Shown here: in pieces, positions 54,021-62,661 of the stretch | How the letters are laid out: each line of letters opens with the position of its first letter | How positions within the stretch are numbered: the first letter of the stretch is position 1 | NCBI GenBank assembly: GCA_945881905.1 | Contig: CAMCVV010000004.1 | Location: 16,049-80,048 of the forward strand | Reading direction: 5' to 3' | DNA length: 64,000 nucleotides | Source: Paenibacillus alvei | Lineage (GTDB): Bacteria; Bacillota; Bacilli; Paenibacillales; NBRC-103111 | The notes under the pieces: generated by a model | The model's database searches: none | What the model was told of the DNA's origin: nothing | The model's input: only the letters and a program-made list of their open reading frames with translations | Translations under genes and position numbers: made by a program

Positions 54021-55361
54021 TTGTCGAACATCAGGAAATCTGTCGAAGAAAAAGGTATAGCTAAGTATTTCGAATTTGCTAAATCAGGTACATCTTACCG
54101 CACGGAGTTTATTGCGGGGCTCACGACTTTTTTGGCGATGGCGTATATTTTGGTTGTCAATCCGTTGACTTTGCAAGAAGCGGGCATGGATTTCGGAGCT
54201 GTATTCACAGCTACTGCCATTGCTGCAATTGTCGGCACACTGGTCATGGGTATTTATGCGAAGTATCCTGTTGCACTTGCTCCAGGTATGGGTCTGAATG
54301 CTTTCTTTGCCTATTCAGTAGTTCTCGGCATGGAAGTCCCATGGGAACAAGCTTTAGCGGGCGTATTTATTTCGGGTGTGTTGTTCTTGATTTTAGCGTT
54401 ATCAGGGATTCGAGAAACCATCATCAATGCCATTCCTACAGGACTTAAGCATGCAGTCGCAGCAGGCATTGGGTTATTTATTGCATTCATTGGTTTGAAA
54501 AACGGAGGCATTATTGTACCGAGTGAAGCAACTTTTGTAACACTTGGATCTTTTGCCAATGGACCAACATTGCTTGCTTTGTTCGGTATTGTCGTTACGA
54601 TATTGTTGCTTACACGCAAAATACAAGGTGCTGTGTTCTATGGCATGATCATTACAACGATAGCGGGATTAGCATTTGGGATTATCGATTTGCCAAGTAA
54701 AATTGTAGATTTACCGCCAAATCCTACTGCGTTAGGTGCGTTATTTGGTCCATTGTTTGATGTATCCTCGATGTTTACAGGAACGATGCTAGTCGTGATA
54801 TTAACTTTCCTATTTGTAGATTTCTTTGATACAGCAGGTACATTGTTGGGAGTTGCAAGTCAAGCTGGTTTGATGAAAGATAATAAATTACCAAGAGCAG
54901 GTAGAGCATTAGCAGCTGATTCGATTGCTACGATCGCAGGTGCAGTTGTAGGAACTTCTACAACGACATCCTACATCGAATCATCGGCAGGAGTTGGTGC
55001 AGGCGGACGAACAGGTTTCACTGCAGTAGTTACAGCCGGATTTTTTGTCATCGCATTGTTTTTCTTTCCTGTGCTTTCGGTTATCACCGCGCATGTGACA
55101 GCTGCTGCACTTGTAGTTGTTGGTATTTTGATGGCAACAAGCTTAGGTAAGATTGAATGGGACAAGTTTGAAGAAGCTGCTCCAGCGTTCATTACAGCAA
55201 TTAGTATGGCGCTTACGTCGAGTATTGCTACAGGAATTGCTTTAGGGTTTATTCTGTACCCGCTTGCGCAACTCGCCAAAGGGGATGGCAAGAAAGTTCA
55301 CTGGATTATGTATATGATGCTTGTCGTATTCGTTCTATATTTCATCTTCTTGAGAGAATAG
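54021..55361 (+). CDS. NCS2 purine permease, AzgA/PbuG family
   Basis: A 446-residue membrane protein with about 14 hydrophobic segments. It has the AzgA-type signatures TTFLAMAYILVVNP, APGMGLNAFFAY, FLFVDFFDTAGTL and GTSTTTSYIESSAGVGAGGRTG. PbuG and PbuO of B. subtilis import hypoxanthine, guanine or adenine with protons. It starts with TTG after GGAGGG. It is monocistronic, with a consensus sigma-A promoter and a long downstream hairpin. The usual pbuG purine riboswitch is not seen, so control probably differs. Confidence 0.92.
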   Translation: MSNIRKSVEEKGIAKYFEFAKSGTSYRTEFIAGLTTFLAMAYILVVNPLTLQEAGMDFGAVFTATAIAAIVGTLVMGIYAKYPVALAPGMGLNAFFAYSVVLGMEVPWEQALAGVFISGVLFLILALSGIRETIINAIPTGLKHAVAAGIGLFIAFIGLKNGGIIVPSEATFVTLGSFANGPTLLALFGIVVTILLLTRKIQGAVFYGMIITTIAGLAFGIIDLPSKIVDLPPNPTALGALFGPLFDVSSMFTGTMLVVILTFLFVDFFDTAGTLLGVASQAGLMKDNKLPRAGRALAADSIATIAGAVVGTSTTTSYIESSAGVGAGGRTGFTAVVTAGFFVIALFFFPVLSVITAHVTAAALVVVGILMATSLGKIEWDKFEEAAPAFITAISMALTSSIATGIALGFILYPLAQLAKGDGKKVHWIMYMMLVVFVLYFIFLRE

Positions 55362-55458
55362 CACACAGGTCGTGAATATAGCATACTCGATGTAACATAG
55401 CAATTTGTGTCGATATGCTTGAGCAAGTGTGATGTGTAATTACGAACAGTGAGTATTG

Positions 55459-55531
55459 ATCCCTTTAGTGAGAACTGTTAGTTAGATAACCATGGTGTTA
55501 TCCAATTCACAGTTCGACTTGAGGGATTTTT
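55459..55531 (+). terminator. Long three-segment hairpin terminator after the permease gene
   Basis: Three nested pairs: ATCCCT/AGGGAT (55459-55464, 55522-55527), GAACTGT/ACAGTTC (55472-55478, 55509-55515) and GATAAC/GTTATC (55485-55490, 55497-55502), ending in five T. Confidence 0.75.
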
Positions 55532-55557
55532 CAATAAATCGATAAGTGGGTGTAACG

Positions 55558-56358
55558 ATGATGTATCAGCAACTGCTTCATGTGATTACACATGTAGAAG
55601 GAGGAACAGTTACCTATCCGATCGGAGGGCAGTTGGGACTGCGTATGCAGAACAATTTACAGTTTGTTTTGATGCATTCAGGGCATGCCTACTTTCACAT
55701 CGACGATGAACGATATCTGGTTCCTGCAGGATATGTTGCTTTGTTATGCCCGGGTCATCGTGAACAATTTCGTTTTTCGGAAACAACGGAAACAAGACAT
55801 CGTTGGGTGCATATTAGATTGAGCGGTATGGATCAAGCTATGTTGACGGACCTCGAATCTTTACCTAAGTATATTCCTCTATCCACCCATATGAATCATT
55901 TAACGGATATCATCCATGAACTCACAACGAATTATTCAGAGGATACGGGCAATGAAGTCACAGCTTCGTTGGCGCTTTCGATGGTCACACTATATCGATC
56001 TGAAAGCAAGTACCACTTACAAAAGTCAACGTATCATGATGCTGTGTTGAAGGCATTAGAAGTCATCCAACAACAGTTTGATCAGTCGCTTGATTTAACA
56101 TACTTAGCAGCGATTTCTCACGTCTCACCTGAATATTTGATTCGTTTATTTAGAGAACAAGTAGGTGTTACACCGATCCGCTATTTATGGAAATTCAGAG
56201 TGGATCGCGTTGTAGAATACCTTGTACATACAGGATTGTCTCTCAAAGAAATCAGTGCAAAAACAGGTTTCCAAAACACCTTCCATCTTTCACGAATGAT
56301 TACGCAAGAAACAGGTCTACCGCCAAGTGAAATCCGTAAGCGGAATACGATCACGTGA
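55558..56358 (+). CDS. AraC-family transcriptional regulator
   Basis: A 266-residue regulator: N-terminal cupin-like sensor (GHAYFHIDDERYLVPAGYVALLCPG, about residues 35-75) and C-terminal double helix-turn-helix (about 165-262; DLTYLAAISHVSPEYLIRLFREQVGVTP, then LKEISAKTGFQNTFHLSRM). The ATG at 55558 lies five bases after GGGTG; a GTG four codons earlier (55546) is possible. No sugar or transport genes are directly beside it, so its target is unclear. It is separated from the permease by a terminator. Confidence 0.85.
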   Translation: MMYQQLLHVITHVEGGTVTYPIGGQLGLRMQNNLQFVLMHSGHAYFHIDDERYLVPAGYVALLCPGHREQFRFSETTETRHRWVHIRLSGMDQAMLTDLESLPKYIPLSTHMNHLTDIIHELTTNYSEDTGNEVTASLALSMVTLYRSESKYHLQKSTYHDAVLKALEVIQQQFDQSLDLTYLAAISHVSPEYLIRLFREQVGVTPIRYLWKFRVDRVVEYLVHTGLSLKEISAKTGFQNTFHLSRMITQETGLPPSEIRKRNTIT

Positions 56359-56398
56359 TGTTCTCGTCTCACGCATGTCAGGTTTCTGAGATCGACCC

Positions 56399-56439
56399 AA
56401 AAAAAAAAACCTTTCACAATAAAATGCACCGTGAAAGGT
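56399..56439 (-). terminator. Terminator downstream of tRNA-Arg
   Basis: On the minus strand ACCTTTCAC (56439-56431) pairs with GTGAAAGGT (56417-56409), followed by about 11 T. It lies 220 bases after the tRNA end. Confidence 0.85.
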
Positions 56440-56560
56440 CCCAGGATCAAGCATATTTCGTCTAATGATTTAAGGGCAAACGTAGTTGACGACGTTAACG
56501 ATGCAACAGAAGAAAAGGAGTAGGTATGTACTATTTCCCTCTGATACATGTTGTTCCACT

Positions 56561-56638
56561 GTTACTCGCGACCACAGTTTGTTACTCGCGACCACAGTTT
56601 GTTACACGCGATAACAGTTTGTTACACGCGACCACAGC
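56561..56638. repeat. Four tandem 20-bp dyad-symmetric repeats beside tRNA-Arg
   Basis: Units start at 56561, 56581, 56601 and 56621 in exact 20-bp register. The consensus is GTTACnCGCGAnnACAGTTT; the last copy ends ACAGC. Each unit has CGCG at its centre and flanks that pair (TGTTA/TAACA in unit 3, CTGT/ACAG in unit 1). They begin 20 bases from the tRNA 3' end. The 300-base gap 56359-56658 contains these, the terminator at 56399-56439, and nothing coding. Confidence 0.9.
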
Positions 56639-56658
56639 TAGACTAACGAGTAAACATA

Positions 56659-56732
56659 CGTCCCAGGAGAGATTCGAACTCCCGACCCACGCCTTAGAAG
56701 AGCGTTGCTCTATCCAGCTGAGCTACTGAGAC
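56659..56732 (-). tRNA. tRNA-Arg (anticodon UCU)
   Basis: A 74-base tRNA on the minus strand. The acceptor arms GTCTCAG and CTGGGAC pair (one G-T), the D-arm is GCTCAGCTGGATAGAGC, the anticodon loop CTTCTAA carries TCT, and the T-arm is GGGAGTTCGAATCTCTCC. CCA is not encoded. Confidence 0.95.
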
Positions 56733-56783
56733 ACAAAACACATGATGCTTAACGGGTCAAACAATCTTACTTTAGCAAGTGTT

Positions 56784-56813
56784 ATATTAACATATAGATT
56801 TTATAAAAGTCAA
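56784..56813 (-). promoter_or_regulatory. Promoter of tRNA-Arg
   Basis: On the minus strand TTGACT (56813-56808), 17-base spacer, TTAATAT (about 56790-56784). Confidence 0.55.
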
Positions 56814-56906
56814 CCTCAAGGCTACAAGCATTTTTTGCAATTTCGGTCGAGGTTTATTAAACTATATGAAGTAGCTAACAAAAATATGCCATAGAGGTGA
56901 TCCGCA

Positions 56907-57806
56907 ATAGAAGATGCACTCAAAAACAATCTAGTGTTATTTCCACTATCGATTACATACTATGAGAAGGAAATCGAAGAGCTCATTGAAACTGAACAAT
57001 ACGAAAAAGTGTTTCACTTGGTAACATGGTTGCGATCACAACCTCATTTATCTCATTCGCACATCACTGAATTACAAGCACTCTATGATTGGCTTCGCCA
57101 TATATTTGAAGATCAACCACGTATCGATGAATCGATCCTAGAAGACAAACTTGGAGATGAGAGAAAATTCTTGGTTGATGCAGTGAAAGCAAAATCACAC
57201 CATCAGCCTCACTATGTGGAACAATTATTTGAACTTCTGGACTCAGGTTCAATCCAACAACAAGTACAAGCTTTGGAACAACTTACTCATACCGACGACT
57301 CAACGGTTAACTTGAAGTTGAAAGCTTGGCTAGAACAAGACATCCCAAATCCATTCATACAATTCAAAGGATTACAAACATTGAAAATACGTCTACATCA
57401 AGGTGAGATTGAACTGAAACGAAGAGATCAGGTTATTGGAGTCCGTATCGAAGATACACCTCTTGATTTGTATCAATTTCCCAGTGTTTTCCTTCAAGTA
57501 CTTGAGAATCTGAAAGCAATCACAGATTCTGATTATCCTGATTTTTTATTTTTTGCTGAACAAACGTGGCACGATTTTTTAATATTTCATTACGGCACGC
57601 AAACATATCGCGATTTGGAAAAAATGGGAAATATGCATGTAAACATATGGGCAGCAGCTTTACATACGGTTTTGTTCGAATCTCTATATGAAGATGTAGA
57701 CGTTATACACATATGGGAAACTTATCAAATCAATGAAGAGCAACAAACGACTTGGAGAGAAACGTATGCATATCTTCGTAAATTTGTCAGTGTTCCCTTG
57801 AAATGA
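56907..57806 (+). CDS. YsoA-like protein of unknown function; apparent ATA start
   Basis: A 299-residue soluble, acidic, helix-rich protein (residues MEDALKNNLVLFPLSI, EIEELIETEQYEKVFHLV, then LFELLDSGSIQQQVQALEQL with an alpha-solenoid flavour). It sits just upstream of tig, the place of the TPR-like ysoA in B. subtilis, and probably corresponds to it; a clear TPR signature is not visible. The frame is closed at 56898. The strong site GAGGTGAT (56894-56901) is 5 bases before ATA at 56907, which gives a natural N-terminus, whereas the first standard start, GTG at 56934, has no site. I place the start at 56907, with GTG 56934 as the alternative. Confidence 0.7.
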   Translation: MEDALKNNLVLFPLSITYYEKEIEELIETEQYEKVFHLVTWLRSQPHLSHSHITELQALYDWLRHIFEDQPRIDESILEDKLGDERKFLVDAVKAKSHHQPHYVEQLFELLDSGSIQQQVQALEQLTHTDDSTVNLKLKAWLEQDIPNPFIQFKGLQTLKIRLHQGEIELKRRDQVIGVRIEDTPLDLYQFPSVFLQVLENLKAITDSDYPDFLFFAEQTWHDFLIFHYGTQTYRDLEKMGNMHVNIWAAALHTVLFESLYEDVDVIHIWETYQINEEQQTTWRETYAYLRKFVSVPLK

Positions 57807-57825
57807 ATGAATGATATGATATAAT
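57798..57825 (+). promoter_or_regulatory. Sigma-A promoter of tig
   Basis: TTGAAA (57798-57803), 16-base spacer, TATAAT (57820-57825) preceded by TGA. It overlaps the end of the YsoA-like gene. Confidence 0.75.
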
Positions 57826-57922
57826 ATAAAAGTTGTAAATAAGACCTTGGGATATCATATATATTTTACCATTTCCATCATACACTCATACAACTTACTA
57901 TTCTTGGAGGCGAACGAATAAA

Positions 57923-59221
57923 ATGAAAGCAACTTGGGAAAAAATAGAGAAGAACGTCGGTGTTTTATCGATCGAGGTTGAAGTTGAGAAAGTAACTGAA
58001 GCCTTAGATAAAGCATTCAAAAAAGTCTCTCCAAAAGTGAATGTGCCAGGATTTCGCAAAGGGAAAGTTCCGCGATCAATTTTCGAAGCTAAATATGGTG
58101 TTGAAAGCTTATACCAGGAAGCTTTAGATTTTATTTTACCGCAAGCATACACAGAAGCAGTAGATGAAACAGGGATTGAACCTGTAGATCGCCCCAAAAT
58201 TGACATCGAACAATTTGCCAAAGGGCAAGAACTTAAGTTCAAAGCAGAAGTAGTTGTCAAACCTGAAGTGATTCTAGGCAAATATACGGGGTTAGAAGTA
58301 AAAGATACCGAACCCGTAGTTACAGACGAAGAACTAGAGCTAGAACTCACAAGATTGCAGCAGCGGCATGCAGAGTTAGTTGTAATTGAAGATTCTCCTG
58401 CGATGATGAAAGATCATGTTTCCATTGATTTTGAAGGTTTTATTGAAGATGAAGCATTTGAAGGCGGCACATCAGAAAATTATTCGCTAGAATTAGGAAC
58501 AAATAGTTTCATACAAGGATTCGAAGAACAGATCGTAGGTATGAACTTGTCAGAACAAAAAGATATTCATGTTACTTTTCCAGAAACGTACCAAAAAGAA
58601 GAACTCCAGAATAAACCGGCACGATTTAATGTGAAATTAAACACAATTAAACGCAAAAATTTACCTGAATTAGATGATGAATTCGCTAAAGATGTTAGTG
58701 AGTTCGATACACTTGAAGAGTACAAACAAGACATCAAAGAGAAACTACTTCTTAAGAAAAACAATGAATTAGCACACACTGTAGAGAATTCTTTAGTGGA
58801 GCAAGTAACTGCTCATGCGGATGTTGAAATTCCTGAACCTATGATTCACTCAGAGATTGATATCATGTTCAAGGATTTCGAGAGTCGATTACGCTCTCAA
58901 GGCATGACATTAGACATGTACTTCGGTTTCACGTCACAAAACGAAGATGCACTCAAAGCACAAATGCACCCTGATGCAGAGAAGCGTGTTCGTAATCGAT
59001 TGGTGCTTGAAGCGATTGCACTTGCGGAGAACTTAACGGCTTCGGAAGAAGAAGTCGAAGCAGAATTAATCGAGCTTGCCAATCATTACCAAAGATCAGT
59101 AGAAGAACTGCGTTCGATTTTTACAACAAACGGAAATATCGATAACATGAAAGCAGATATAATCCTCAAAAAGACGATTGCTCACTTGAAGACTCACAGC
59201 ACGAAAGTAGCACAGGAATAA
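57923..59221 (+). CDS. tig: Trigger factor (ribosome-bound chaperone)
   Basis: A 432-residue trigger factor with all three parts: the N-terminal ribosome-binding domain with the signature PGFRKGKVPRSIFEAKYG (about residues 39-56, near the standard GFRxGKxP), the FKBP-type peptidyl-prolyl isomerase domain (about 150-245; DHVSIDFEGFIEDEAFEGG and FIQGFEEQIVGM), and the helical C-terminal chaperone arms. It shields nascent chains at the exit tunnel. ATG follows TTGGAGG. It has its own promoter and precedes clpP and clpX. Confidence 0.97.
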   Translation: MKATWEKIEKNVGVLSIEVEVEKVTEALDKAFKKVSPKVNVPGFRKGKVPRSIFEAKYGVESLYQEALDFILPQAYTEAVDETGIEPVDRPKIDIEQFAKGQELKFKAEVVVKPEVILGKYTGLEVKDTEPVVTDEELELELTRLQQRHAELVVIEDSPAMMKDHVSIDFEGFIEDEAFEGGTSENYSLELGTNSFIQGFEEQIVGMNLSEQKDIHVTFPETYQKEELQNKPARFNVKLNTIKRKNLPELDDEFAKDVSEFDTLEEYKQDIKEKLLLKKNNELAHTVENSLVEQVTAHADVEIPEPMIHSEIDIMFKDFESRLRSQGMTLDMYFGFTSQNEDALKAQMHPDAEKRVRNRLVLEAIALAENLTASEEEVEAELIELANHYQRSVEELRSIFTTNGNIDNMKADIILKKTIAHLKTHSTKVAQE

Positions 59222-59322
59222 TAGCCAAACAAGACAGGCACGTCCTCTATTTGCGTGTCTTTCTTATATGCGGATACAAGTCACTTCATTTCAGATCATG
59301 TCCGATGACGATTTGAGCGAGA

Positions 59323-59351
59323 ATGACTTTGAATCACAAACATGATAAAAT
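59323..59351 (+). promoter_or_regulatory. Promoter of clpP
   Basis: ATGACT (59323-59328), 17-base spacer, TAAAAT (59346-59351). No canonical CtsR operator (GGTCAAA heptads 3 bases apart) overlaps it. Confidence 0.5.
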
Positions 59352-59414
59352 ACAAATAAACGATAGCTAATCACGAATTACAAATAAGTATAATTCAATG
59401 GAGGAGTTGATCGC

Positions 59415-59999
59415 ATGGGACTTATTCCTATGGTTGTTGAACAAGAAGCTCGAGGAGAACGTTCATACGATATATATTCTCGTCTATTGAAGGATCGCAT
59501 TATATTTATGGGCAGTGCGATCGATGATGATGTCGCTAATTTAGTCATCGCTCAATTATTATTTTTATCAGCTCAAGATGCAGAAAAGGATATACATCTA
59601 TACATTAATTCACCTGGGGGTTCAGTTACTGCAGGAATGGGTATTTATGATACGATGCAATTTATCAAGCCAGATGTATCGACGATATGTGTGGGTATGG
59701 CAGCGAGTATGGGCTCATTATTATTAACTGCTGGTGCTAAAGGCAAACGATTCGCTTTACCCAATGCTGAAGTGATGATTCATCAGCCATTAGGTGGAAT
59801 CAGAGGTCAAGCTACAGATATTAAGATTCATGCAGATTGGATTATCAAAACAAAACATAAATTAAATCAGATTTACGTAAATCATACAGGACAATTGCTC
59901 GAGAAAATCGAAAGAGATACAGACCGTGATCATTTTCTGTCTGCTGAAGAAGCAAAAACCTATGGTTTGATTGATGAAGTCATTTCTAAGAATGTATGA
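59415..59999 (+). CDS. clpP: ATP-dependent Clp protease proteolytic subunit
   Basis: A 194-residue ClpP, standard length. The catalytic triad is Ser98 (GMAASMGS), His123 (MIHQPLGG) and Asp172 (DRDHFLS); [13 protein letters not shown] is the oxyanion and handle region. The N-terminal [20 protein letters not shown] is typical. It forms the tetradecameric barrel fed by ClpX or ClpC. ATG follows GAGGAG. clpX starts about 50 bases later on the same strand, so the two peptidase parts are probably coexpressed; in B. subtilis clpP lies elsewhere, so this pairing is a lineage feature. Confidence 0.97.
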   Translation: MGLIPMVVEQEARGERSYDIYSRLLKDRIIFMGSAIDDDVANLVIAQLLFLSAQDAEKDIHLYINSPGGSVTAGMGIYDTMQFIKPDVSTICVGMAASMGSLLLTAGAKGKRFALPNAEVMIHQPLGGIRGQATDIKIHADWIIKTKHKLNQIYVNHTGQLLEKIERDTDRDHFLSAEEAKTYGLIDEVISKNV

Positions 60000-60050
60000 A
60001 AACGAAGAGAAACATTCAAAAATGGCTTGAAATGACAAGGAGTGATGGTT

Positions 60051-61313
60051 GTGTTTAAATTTAATGAGGAAAAAGGACAGCTTAAATGTTCATTTTGCGG
60101 AAAATCACAAGACCAAGTCAGAAAGCTAGTTGCAGGTCCAGGTGTGTATATTTGCGATGAGTGTATTGAGCTGTGCACGGAAATTGTGGAAGAAGAACTA
60201 GGTCATGAAGAAGAGTTAGATCTTAAAGATGTACCCAAACCCAAAGAAATCCGAAATATTCTAGACCAATATGTGATTGGCCAAGAGCAAGCGAAGAAGT
60301 CGTTGGCTGTAGCTGTCTATAATCATTACAAGCGGATCAATTCACAAGGGAAAATAGAAGAAGTCGAATTGCAGAAAAGTAATATTGTATTAGTAGGACC
60401 CACAGGTAGCGGCAAAACATTACTAGCACAGACACTTGCAAAAATTTTGAATGTTCCATTTGCAATTGCTGATGCAACTTCACTGACTGAAGCGGGATAT
60501 GTTGGTGAAGATGTAGAGAATATATTATTGAAACTGATTCAAGCGTCTGATTATGATGTTGAGAAAGCCGAACGAGGTATTATTTATATAGATGAAATTG
60601 ATAAAGTCGCACGTAAGTCTGAAAATCCATCCATCACACGAGATGTATCAGGTGAAGGTGTTCAACAAGCATTACTAAAAATTTTAGAAGGCACGGTTGC
60701 TTCAGTTCCACCTCAAGGAGGCCGTAAGCATCCTCATCAAGAGTTTATTCAAATTGATACAACCAACATACTGTTTATTGTTGGTGGAGCATTCGATGGA
60801 TTAGAGCAAATTATCAAACGTAGAATCGGGAAAAAAGTAATTGGTTTCAGTACAGACGGTTTACGAGTAGATTTAAAACAAGGTGAATATTTATCATTGG
60901 TTTTGCCAGAAGATTTATTGAAGTTCGGATTAATCCCTGAATTTGTCGGTCGTCTACCTGTAATATCTACACTCGAGCCATTAGACGAAGATGCCTTAAT
61001 GCGTATCTTAACTGAACCTAAGAATGCATTGGTCAAGCAATACCAAAAGCTATTGGAGATGGACAATGTTGAATTAGAGTTCGATCAAGCATCCTTAGAA
61101 GCTATTGCGAAAGAAGCCATCAAAAGGAACACAGGTGCACGTGGTCTTCGTTCAATTATTGAAAGCATTATGCTTGATGTTATGTTTGAAGTTCCTTCAA
61201 GAAGTGATGTATCTTTGTGTAAAGTAACTCAAGACACAGTTATGAACAAATTAACTCCAATGTTAACCATAAAAGAAGAAACTAAGAGCAAGAAAAAAGA
61301 AGAAAGTGCTTAA
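60051..61313 (+). CDS. clpX: Clp protease ATP-binding subunit ClpX
   Basis: A 420-residue AAA+ unfoldase. The N-terminal zinc-binding domain has Cys13, Cys16, Cys35 and Cys38 (CSFC and CDEC), then Walker A GPTGSGKT, Walker [10 protein letters not shown], the pore loop GYVGEDVEN, the IGF loop ([10 protein letters not shown]) that docks on ClpP, and sensor-2 GARGLRS. The start is GTG 60051 with AAGGAG eight bases upstream; it gives [10 protein letters not shown], the family N-terminus, whereas ATG 60045 is too close to the site. Confidence 0.97.
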   Translation: MFKFNEEKGQLKCSFCGKSQDQVRKLVAGPGVYICDECIELCTEIVEEELGHEEELDLKDVPKPKEIRNILDQYVIGQEQAKKSLAVAVYNHYKRINSQGKIEEVELQKSNIVLVGPTGSGKTLLAQTLAKILNVPFAIADATSLTEAGYVGEDVENILLKLIQASDYDVEKAERGIIYIDEIDKVARKSENPSITRDVSGEGVQQALLKILEGTVASVPPQGGRKHPHQEFIQIDTTNILFIVGGAFDGLEQIIKRRIGKKVIGFSTDGLRVDLKQGEYLSLVLPEDLLKFGLIPEFVGRLPVISTLEPLDEDALMRILTEPKNALVKQYQKLLEMDNVELEFDQASLEAIAKEAIKRNTGARGLRSIIESIMLDVMFEVPSRSDVSLCKVTQDTVMNKLTPMLTIKEETKSKKKEESA

Positions 61314-61410
61314 TCAAAGCTTTTGAATCTAATGATTAGTTTGCTTTTTGATTGTATATACATGCGATATGAAGCATATGATCATGGATGAAAAGGAGGG
61401 GAAATCCACA

Positions 61411-62514
61411 ATGTTCCATAGAAAAGATACATTGAAAGTCAAAGTGGGTGATCTCACCATTGGCGGAAGTAATGAAGTGATCATGCAAAGTATGTGTACA
61501 ACAAAAACTGCAGATGTGAAAGCAACGGTTTCTGAGATTCTTCGGCTTGAAGAAGCAGGATGTCAAATGGTGCGAGTCACTGTAAATAACAAAGAAGCTG
61601 CAGAAGCAATAAAAGCGATCAAAAAACAGATACATATTCCATTAGTAGCGGACATCCACTTCGACTATAGACTTGCACTCCTTGCTATTGAAAATGGAGT
61701 AGATAAAGTAAGAATCAATCCAGGAAATATAGGACGTCGTGAGAAAGTAGAAGCAGTTGTAAAAGCTTGTAAACAACGAGGCATTCCGATTCGTATTGGT
61801 GTCAATGCAGGTTCATTAGAAAGCCATTTGCTTGAGAAATATGGTTATCCTACACCTGAAGCTATGGTCGAAAGTGCGCTATTTCATATTGGTGTCCTAG
61901 AGGAACTCGATTTCCGAGATATCATTGTTTCTTTGAAAGCATCTGATGTACCTATGGCGATCGCAGCTTACACGAGAGCAGCTCAAAGTTTTCAATATCC
62001 ACTTCATCTAGGTATTACAGAAGCAGGCACATTATTTTCAGGCTCAGTAAAAAGCGCAGCAGGAATCGGCACACTGTTACATATGGGTATTGGTTCTACA
62101 TTGAGAATTTCATTAAGTGCAGATCCTGTTGAAGAAATCAAAGTTGCTCGCGAATTACTGAAGACGTTTGGACTTATCACGAATGCTGCTACATTAGTCT
62201 CATGTCCGACATGTGGTCGCTTGGATATTGATTTATTTTCAATTGCCAATGAAGTAGAAGAATACATTTCCAAAATTAAAGTCCCGATTAAAGTATCCGT
62301 CCTGGGTTGTGCTGTGAATGGTCCAGGCGAAGCTAGAGAAGCAGATATAGGCATTGCAGGTGCTAGAGGAGAAGGAATGCTGTTTCGTTATGGCGAGATG
62401 GTGCGCAAAGTACCTGAAGCCGAATTATTGAATGAATTAAAAAAAGAAATCGATATCATTGTGAATGAATATGAGAAAACGGGAATCATTCCAGGACGAA
62501 AATTACACGCATAA
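61411..62514 (+). CDS. ispG: 4-hydroxy-3-methylbut-2-enyl diphosphate synthase (flavodoxin)
   Basis: A 367-residue IspG (GcpE): [16 protein letters not shown] near the start, [52 protein letters not shown], and the [4Fe-4S] cysteines in SCPTCGR and [11 protein letters not shown]. It makes HMBPP in the MEP isoprenoid pathway. ATG 61411 has GGAGGGG nine bases upstream; earlier ATGs at 61348-61366 lack a site. It stands between clpX and lonB, which are adjacent in B. subtilis, so it is an insertion in the conserved order. Confidence 0.96.
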   Translation: MFHRKDTLKVKVGDLTIGGSNEVIMQSMCTTKTADVKATVSEILRLEEAGCQMVRVTVNNKEAAEAIKAIKKQIHIPLVADIHFDYRLALLAIENGVDKVRINPGNIGRREKVEAVVKACKQRGIPIRIGVNAGSLESHLLEKYGYPTPEAMVESALFHIGVLEELDFRDIIVSLKASDVPMAIAAYTRAAQSFQYPLHLGITEAGTLFSGSVKSAAGIGTLLHMGIGSTLRISLSADPVEEIKVARELLKTFGLITNAATLVSCPTCGRLDIDLFSIANEVEEYISKIKVPIKVSVLGCAVNGPGEAREADIGIAGARGEGMLFRYGEMVRKVPEAELLNELKKEIDIIVNEYEKTGIIPGRKLHA

Positions 62515-62535
62515 CCCATAGGATATCTTGAGCAC

Positions 62536-62580
62536 AACGCTAATGAAGTGAAAACTTGCAGTAGCGTTTTTGTTTTTCGT
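62536..62580 (+). terminator. Terminator after ispG
   Basis: AACGCTA (62536-62542) pairs with TAGCGTT (62572-62578) with an inner AAGT/ACTT stem, followed by TTT and GTTTTT. Confidence 0.75.
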
Positions 62581-62661
62581 GTAATAGGATGAATTGCGCT
62601 TAAACTGGGAATACTTCCAACCATAGTTCTCTAAGTGTGAAGATGTCTAGGAGGTATTCGG

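Noticed and set aside
56561..56640. CRISPR-like tandem repeats
   Set aside because: The 20-bp units are directly adjacent, with no spacers, and no cas genes are in the window.
56526..56729. 67-codon open frame covering the repeat array and tRNA-Arg
   Set aside because: It overlaps the tRNA antisense, encodes repeat-derived low-complexity peptide and has no supporting signal.
59228..59265. Terminator after tig
   Set aside because: AAGA-CACG can pair with CGTG-TCTT only across a four-base bulge, so support is too thin for a feature.
59310..59345. CtsR operator upstream of clpP
   Set aside because: TTTGA elements occur twice but 9 bases apart, not the required 3, and the heptads do not match GGTCAAA.
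61312..61348. Terminator between clpX and ispG
   Set aside because: Pairing AATCAAA/TTTTGATT with an inner CTAAT/ATTAG stem is possible but weak and without a clean T run.
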